Source: Paraglomus occultum
Taxonomy: Eukaryota > Glomeromycota > Glomeromycetes > Paraglomerales > Paraglomeraceae
DNA: 24,524 bases
Direction of reading: 5' to 3'
NCBI GenBank assembly: GCA_910592205.1
Contig: CAJVPJ010000460.1
Location: 1-24,524 of the forward strand
Below the pieces are notes generated by a model. It was not told the origin of the DNA. It worked only from the letters and a program-made list of their open reading frames with translations, and did not search any database. Below, piece after piece: positions 19,474-24,524 of the stretch (its first letter is position 1; each line of letters opens with the position of its first letter). A program made the position numbers and the translations under genes.

Positions 19474-19782
19474 CAATAAGAACTATAGCTGCTAATAAGG
19501 ACGGAGAAAAACTTGGACATCCCATCGCGTAGCAACTTCCTACCCCTCCCTCTATTTTTTTTTTTTGCGGTCGAGCAGTCTAGTTAGTAAAAAAAGGAAA
19601 GACTTTAACACTTTATTTACGAAAAAACCCATAATTCTATCTATCTTTGGGACAATAAATTCGTAACCAAAAATTTACGCATAATCTTAGAAGAGAGACA
19701 TACATCACTTATTCGATTCAGACAGAAATTACTATAGAATAAAAGTTTCGATAGTTGCATATATGAGTTCCTATTACAAAGT
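19474..19782. other. convergent 3' region between uL11m and dehydrogenase genes
   Basis: No gene is present. An AATAAA at 19654-19659 could serve uL11m, and a minus-strand AATAAA (TTTATT at 19612-19617) could serve the dehydrogenase. If both are used, the two 3' ends would overlap by some tens of bases. A T9-10 run lies near 19556-19565. Confidence 0.5.
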
Positions 19783-22123
19783 TTACATCTTAGCTCCATA
19801 AAGCTGAGCAACTTTGACTGACTGTCTGATCCCAAGATCAAGCATGATCTCTTCAGAACCACCAGGAATTGCATATGCACGGACTTCTCTGTAGAGTCTT
19901 TCGACTTTTTCGCCTTGTCTGTAAACGAAAAAATTTTTCCCCAAAAAGGGAAATTAGTAGAGTTGATCTAAACAGCATCAAACACCACGACATCAATTTT
20001 TGAGTGCTCTGTGTATCTACACTAATGCATTTTTAACGAAACCTCTATTTTTCTTCACATACCCTCCACGCGAATACGACAATCCACCAAAAATTTGAGC
20101 TGCTTCTCGTGCGCAATACTCGAATGTCTGCGTGGCTTGCGCCTTTAACAAAGCAATCGGACCACCCAGTCTGTTTGCAGCCTCCGTTCCATGCATCCTA
20201 TTCGTCTGGTAAATCAAAATCTCCATTAACGCATGCGTAGCTTCGATCTGCCTAGCCATGTGCGCAAGTTTGTTGCGGATCACTGGGTGTTCTATGAGCT
20301 TTTTACCGAACGTACGGCGTTTGCTGGCGTATTTTATGGCTTCCTCATAACATACACGAGCAAATCTGCTTGCTTGCATTGCAAGACCCATACGCTCATG
20401 GTTAAAGTTATGCATTATACACTGAAAATAAAACGTAAGAGATGATGGTAATGTGTTAGCAATAGTAATCAAATCTAAATCGGAAGGCTGGTTCCTGAAC
20501 AAAAAAATAAATCTATTATGAATAAAAACTATTAGGTGCGATTTCCTTGGCATATCTACTATTTAGTCTTTATCATACACCTCTCTCAACTATACTTTAC
20601 CTTAAATCCGCCGTTTTCTTTTCCAACCAAATTTTCCTTTGGCACCTTAACATCTTCAAAAGTAATGTATGCTGTCCCAGAACTCCATACACCGGTGCAC
20701 TGCATTTGCCTAGTCTTGACACCGGGCATAGTTCTCTCAATTAGCAACAAACTGATACCTCCCATGCCTGGACCGCCTGTTCTTACTGCAGTGGTAAAGT
20801 AGTCAGCAAAAACACCGTTGGTGATCCATTTCTTCTCGCCGTTGACGATATAGTGCTTTCCGTCGTCGGATAGTTTGGCCTCGGTTTTGATGTTTGCGAC
20901 ATCCGAACCAGCGTAAGGTTCAGTAATTGCAAGACAGATGAACTTGCGTCCGGCTAAACAGTCTGGAGCAATACGCTGCTTCAGCTCCTCGGAAGCAAAT
21001 TTCAGAACCGGCGGAAGACCAATACCAAGGCCTTATAAGAATATGCATATTGGAATAGTTTAGAAGCCAGTCATTGAAAGTCACTCATAATGGGAATAAT
21101 AAATCCCCGTCGCTATTTGAACGATTTGTGATCACTTACCACCCATGAGACCCCAGAGTAAGCCACCAGATCCGCATCGACCGACTTCATCGCAAACAAT
21201 CAATTCATGGAATCCATCAAAATCTTCGGGCGCGATACCTGCGGCGGGAGCTATATCCGTGTAGCTATATAGGAAAATGACAAGATTAGATAGACGTTAT
21301 CGTATGACTCAATTATGTGTAGTGAGGCGATGTCACTTGTTACTTTTGAAATACTCATGAGCAAAAGCCATGAACGTTGACATTTTTGGAAAAATTTGGG
21401 TTGATAGGCTATTAATGCGCCAGCATATTTCAAAAGTTATTTCACCCGATCTTGGAATATAAGAGGTTATCCGGGATCGTTGTCTTTTCTTTGGTTTTAT
21501 TTTTTTCACATGACCTACAACCTCTGGGATAACACCTTGTCTTCCTCCTCCAATCTCTCGGTTTATGGAATAGGATATGATTAATTGAATACGATCTTCA
21601 ATCATACTTACGCTTTTGGCCATGGTGCGCCGCAGACACTAGGTAATAAACCAACTTTGGCGAATTTTGTAAATAATTCCTTTGGAACTTTCTTTGCCTC
21701 ATCCCATTCAAAGCAATAAGGCATAATCTCAGTTTCAGTAAACTTCCTTACTATAGCTCTCAATCTTCGATGAGACTCGTTGTAGTACGGGCTATAAAAG
21801 TCCTGATACCAATAAGGATCACCAAATGGAACCAAATCACCGAATGGACCCTCATCCGAACCATGTACTGCATCGTCTTCTTGAGCAGGACTCCCAACGT
21901 CGCCGATACATAGTTGTGGGTACTTTTCGAGAACGCTTTTGTTATGGAAATTGTCGAATTGTTTCGACGCATCGGTACCAGCTACTTTAATCAAGACCTT
22001 CTTGCCACCAGGGTGCTCGTTGAGAAAATTGGTGACATCATAAACCTTGTCGTGGACAATAATCCATATCGAGGATTCAGTGTTGTGCTGAGAAACTTCT
22101 TCGACCGTGTACAACTTTGTCAT
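19783..22123 (-). CDS. cytochrome b5-acyl-CoA dehydrogenase fusion, likely peroxisomal
   Basis: Five exons (22123-21612, 21264-21140, 21031-20601, 20421-20063, 19918-19783) give 520 residues with consistent phases. Residues 1-77 are a cytochrome b5 domain with HPGG at 37-40; H37 and H60 are the expected haem ligands. From about 110 an FAD acyl-CoA dehydrogenase follows: [25 protein letters not shown], the flavin/substrate motif TEPYAGSD (249-256), WITNG (281-285), [18 protein letters not shown] (391-396), QIFGG and [15 protein letters not shown]. The enzyme should introduce the alpha-beta double bond into an acyl-CoA. The usual YEGT catalytic Glu position holds P494-G495 instead; as in long-chain enzymes, a Glu on the earlier helix (E382/E383) is the likely base. 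The protein has no mitochondrial presequence and ends AKM, a PTS1 variant. Such b5 fusions are known in fungi; the electron route through b5 is not established from sequence. One acceptor (21032) is AAG-type. Confidence 0.95.
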
Positions 22124-23719
22124 TATTACTTTGGACAGGTTGGGAGAGTTGGGAGTGATAGATGTTTAAATATTTAAATATTTGTATTGGCAAGCTTTTT
22201 GTGCCGATGATCGAGATGCAGTTCGGGTTATTTTTTTAACGAAACAAATTGTCACATGTGTTACGGGTGATCATGATTGATTATCCGTCGCGGTAAATCT
22301 GTGATATGCAGCAACCAGTTAGACGTAGGGACCGGGCCGAGGCCTAATATTATGGTCGGATCTATTTTAACCCGTTTAAGGAGCTAAATAATAAACTCTC
22401 ATGTTTTGACAAAATATATAATGAGGATCACTCCCCGTGATGGGAGAGCCTGTTGACTAAATCCATCAAACAGCTGACAACATACATTTTGCTTCTGTTT
22501 AGAATTAGACATTAATAATGGACACAAAAGTTGTTATTATTAGAGTTTTATTCGCTGTGCCACATTCTGTCTGGAGTTCTGAGATCATGTGCAAATTACA
22601 AATAAGACCCAAAGTCGGAATAGATTAATATAGCTCGTGAACTCACAATTTCCTAGCGACGTGATCCTTGGGATTATTCATTGCAGGAACATATCACCGC
22701 GTTGATATTAGCGTGAAAAGAATTTTTGCACGAATAATCGGAAAACAGTATGTTGTCGTGAAAACTCGATAAACAGTTCAAACGCTATGAGTGAACGAAC
22801 GAGACATTCAACACTATCACAATAATTGCATATGGAATTGGTTTCATCCGTATCAGTCATATGACGTGAATAAGGAGTGCGCGAAAAGGAATATCCGTCG
22901 CAAAATCAGCACATGACGCGACACAATAGAATGCATTGATACATTTGTGTAAACCAAACTCAAAATTCCATCGTATGACTTGTATCCAATCATGAAGCAA
23001 GGTGTGTAGATTTCAAATGCGTATATACACTTTTTTTTAGCTTTTTTAAGTCGTTGCTCTAAATTATTCGCTTTTCTACTCTTTTCTAATGATAATGATT
23101 GAGTTAATTTATTTTCAGTTCTCTGTAACTATCGTAATAAAGAATTGCATATGTGATTACAGTGGCGAGATTCACTTAGGGCGTATATTTTCGTTTTTGC
23201 TCTATCGGCCCAAAATTCCGTGGGCTTATCAGTATAAAGATATCCCTACTGTATTATTGATTTTTTTATCGATAATGTAAATCTCTTCTTTTTTAAATAT
23301 TAAGTTAATGATTTCAGAAACCAACTTGCTACACGTCCTACATCAATGGCGACGTTGTATCGTTTAAATAACTTACACGATTATATTAAAAAATTTAAGT
23401 TATTGGTAATAACATTTGTTTAATAAGGTCGGGAAGTAAAAACCACAGTGCTGGTATTTTATCATTCTTCCTCTGAAAAATTGACTCATTTGCGTGGTTC
23501 AACTTGTTGTTAGACGTTGGAAATACCAACTCATTAACATTGCGTTTGGCATTAAAGACTTGTGTGTGCAGTCATGCACTTTTCTATCGCAATTAATCAT
23601 TGTCAAAAAAACCCCCAATAAAATACTTGTTGCTCCATGTAGCTTTAACCGTTTTCAATTAAAGTAATGCACTTTATTTACGTTCGGTTTATGATTCGTC
23701 ATGTTCATAACATTCGGGA

Positions 23720-23889
23720 TTTTTTTGTTGGCATGGATCGCGAAAAATGTTAATGTTCTAACCAAATTCGCAAAACTCTGTATGGTAGGCAACTTTTAGT
23801 GAGGCAGGTCGTGTTCACTTTGTCAAGACAATCAAAATTTTTTGTTGGCATGGATTGCGAAAAATATTAATGTTCTTCAACCCAATTCG
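23720..23889. repeat. direct repeat of about 51 bp, two copies 117 bp apart
   Basis: The copies lie at 23720-23770 and 23837-23889. Both begin with a T run, TTGTTGGCATGGAT, then GCGAAAAAT, TTAATGTTCT, and end at AATTCG. They differ by a few substitutions and a 2-base indel. The 66-base spacer is not repeated. No coding frame runs through them, so they may be a diverged tandem duplication or parts of a repeat family. Confidence 0.8.
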
Positions 23890-24114
23890 AAATATGCCGA
23901 CCGTTAACGCAGCATGTGTTATTCAAGATAATTGGCAAATTTATACTGATTTTCTATTTTCTTCTTTGGAGCATCGGAAAAGCTCGATACATGGCAATTG
24001 AATGACGAGAATGGTAAACTTTGTCTCATCTGCGATTTGCTCGTCTGATCGCTTGAGATAATTTCGTTGATGGGGTAAAAAACAACCATTCTGTATCAAA
24101 ATGATCCTTGCTTA

Positions 24115-24345
24115 AATTTATCTACATCCTTTTCCTTATTCTCTTTCCGCCATCTGAATTAGCTGATATTTCCAATAATGTGCTAATGCATAGCTGAGTA
24201 ATCGCATTGAGATCTTTAAGAATTTCCTCTGAGGAGGTAGGAAGTGTCTCTTGACTTCTTCTGCATAATCTCATCACTATCCGAGTCTAATAAGGTATCA
24301 ATCTTTTTATCCTCTTCGCAAAATACGTGGGGTGGCTGAAAAGTT
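24115..24345 (-). pseudogene. minus-strand coding-like fragment, family not recognised
   Basis: Reading leftward, one frame gives an acidic segment with CEEDKKIDTLLDSDSDEIMQ (about 24325-24262). A second frame then gives EEILKDLNAITQLCISTLLE followed by ISANSDGG, ending in a stop near 24143. A single frame change separates them, with no obvious GT-AG intron. It could be a decayed gene end or part of a gene continuing past the window edge. I do not recognise it. Confidence 0.3.
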
Positions 24346-24524
24346 CTGATCGTGGATTTTTATCTTGACAAGTGCCGGTCTCACTTAAAAGTAAAGATAA
24401 GGATTCGAAGCTTGAGCTTCTGAGGAACAAGTGAAAAAAAAGTTGGTATGTGAGTTGTTGAGTAGCGTTCATTTTTTCCTGTCACACTAAAACAATTGGA
24501 AAAAATTCGATTTAAACATAATTT

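Larger units (their letters stand above)
22124..24524. other. 2.4-kb region without a supported gene
   Basis: The first few hundred bases to the right of the dehydrogenase start are its presumed promoter; a TTTAAATATTTAAATATTTG stretch lies at 22166-22185. Beyond that the sequence is AT-rich with no RNA gene or intact coding region that I can support. The frame at 23089-23280 is not convincing. The direct repeat near 23.8 kb and the minus-strand scrap near 24.2 kb are listed separately. Confidence 0.4.

Noticed and set aside
21333-21623. Minus-strand 96-residue open frame as a separate gene
   Set aside because: It lies almost wholly in the 347-nt first intron of the dehydrogenase gene; its start overlaps exon 1 in another frame and it matches no family I know.
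7017-22123. A functional cluster of mitochondrial genes
   Set aside because: The genes are separately oriented, far apart and interrupted by Ase1; co-location is more simply chance in a eukaryotic genome.

Overview
The window looks like AT-rich nuclear DNA of a filamentous fungus. Genes are split by short GT-AG introns (mostly 60-200 nt), intergenic DNA is long and AT-rich, and there are many decayed DNA transposons. The mix of relics (Tc1/mariner, pogo/Tigger-type TA elements, an origin-binding-protein-like helicase, coiled-coil repeat genes) together with a divergent PD-(D/E)XK protein resembles arbuscular mycorrhizal fungi (Glomeromycotina, Rhizophagus-like). That placement is an inference from recalled family resemblance; no search was run.

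Layout. Bases 1-7000 are a transposon graveyard: coding-like scraps, a pogo/Tigger transposase N-terminus (1254-1550), two Tc1 3' ends (about 1555-1665 and 2815-3369), a pair of nested TA-flanked elements (outer 3593-4870, inner 3979-4699), a helicase relic (about 5560-6320) and an opposite-strand relic with a CPLC zinc-ribbon-like motif (about 6440-6985). At 7017-8150 lies an apparently intact four-exon gene for a 314-aa protein with a mitochondrial-presequence-like N-terminus and a PD-(D/E)XK-like motif. Bases 8342-9688 hold two pieces of a decayed coiled-coil gene separated by about 0.9 kb. Bases 9.7-12.9 kb hold no gene I can support.

The right half is ordinary housekeeping sequence. It holds an Ase1/PRC1/MAP65 microtubule bundler (+, 12937-16676, 13 exons in my model), Tim9 (-, 17292-17899, three short exons), mitochondrial ribosomal protein uL11m (+, 19027-19473) and a cytochrome b5-acyl-CoA dehydrogenase fusion (-, 19783-22123, five exons) ending in a peroxisomal-type AKM tripeptide. 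Tim9 and uL11m are divergent; Ase1/Tim9 and uL11m/dehydrogenase are convergent. Bases 22.1-24.5 kb contain no supported gene, apart from a direct repeat and a coding-like scrap on the minus strand.

Three or four of the five intact genes probably act in mitochondria or peroxisomes (Tim9, uL11m, the dehydrogenase, and possibly the PD-(D/E)XK protein). Eukaryotic gene order gives no strong reason to read this as a functional cluster. The least explained gene is the presequence-bearing PD-(D/E)XK protein. The most unusual DNA structure is the nested TA element whose 12-bp motifs all point the same way.
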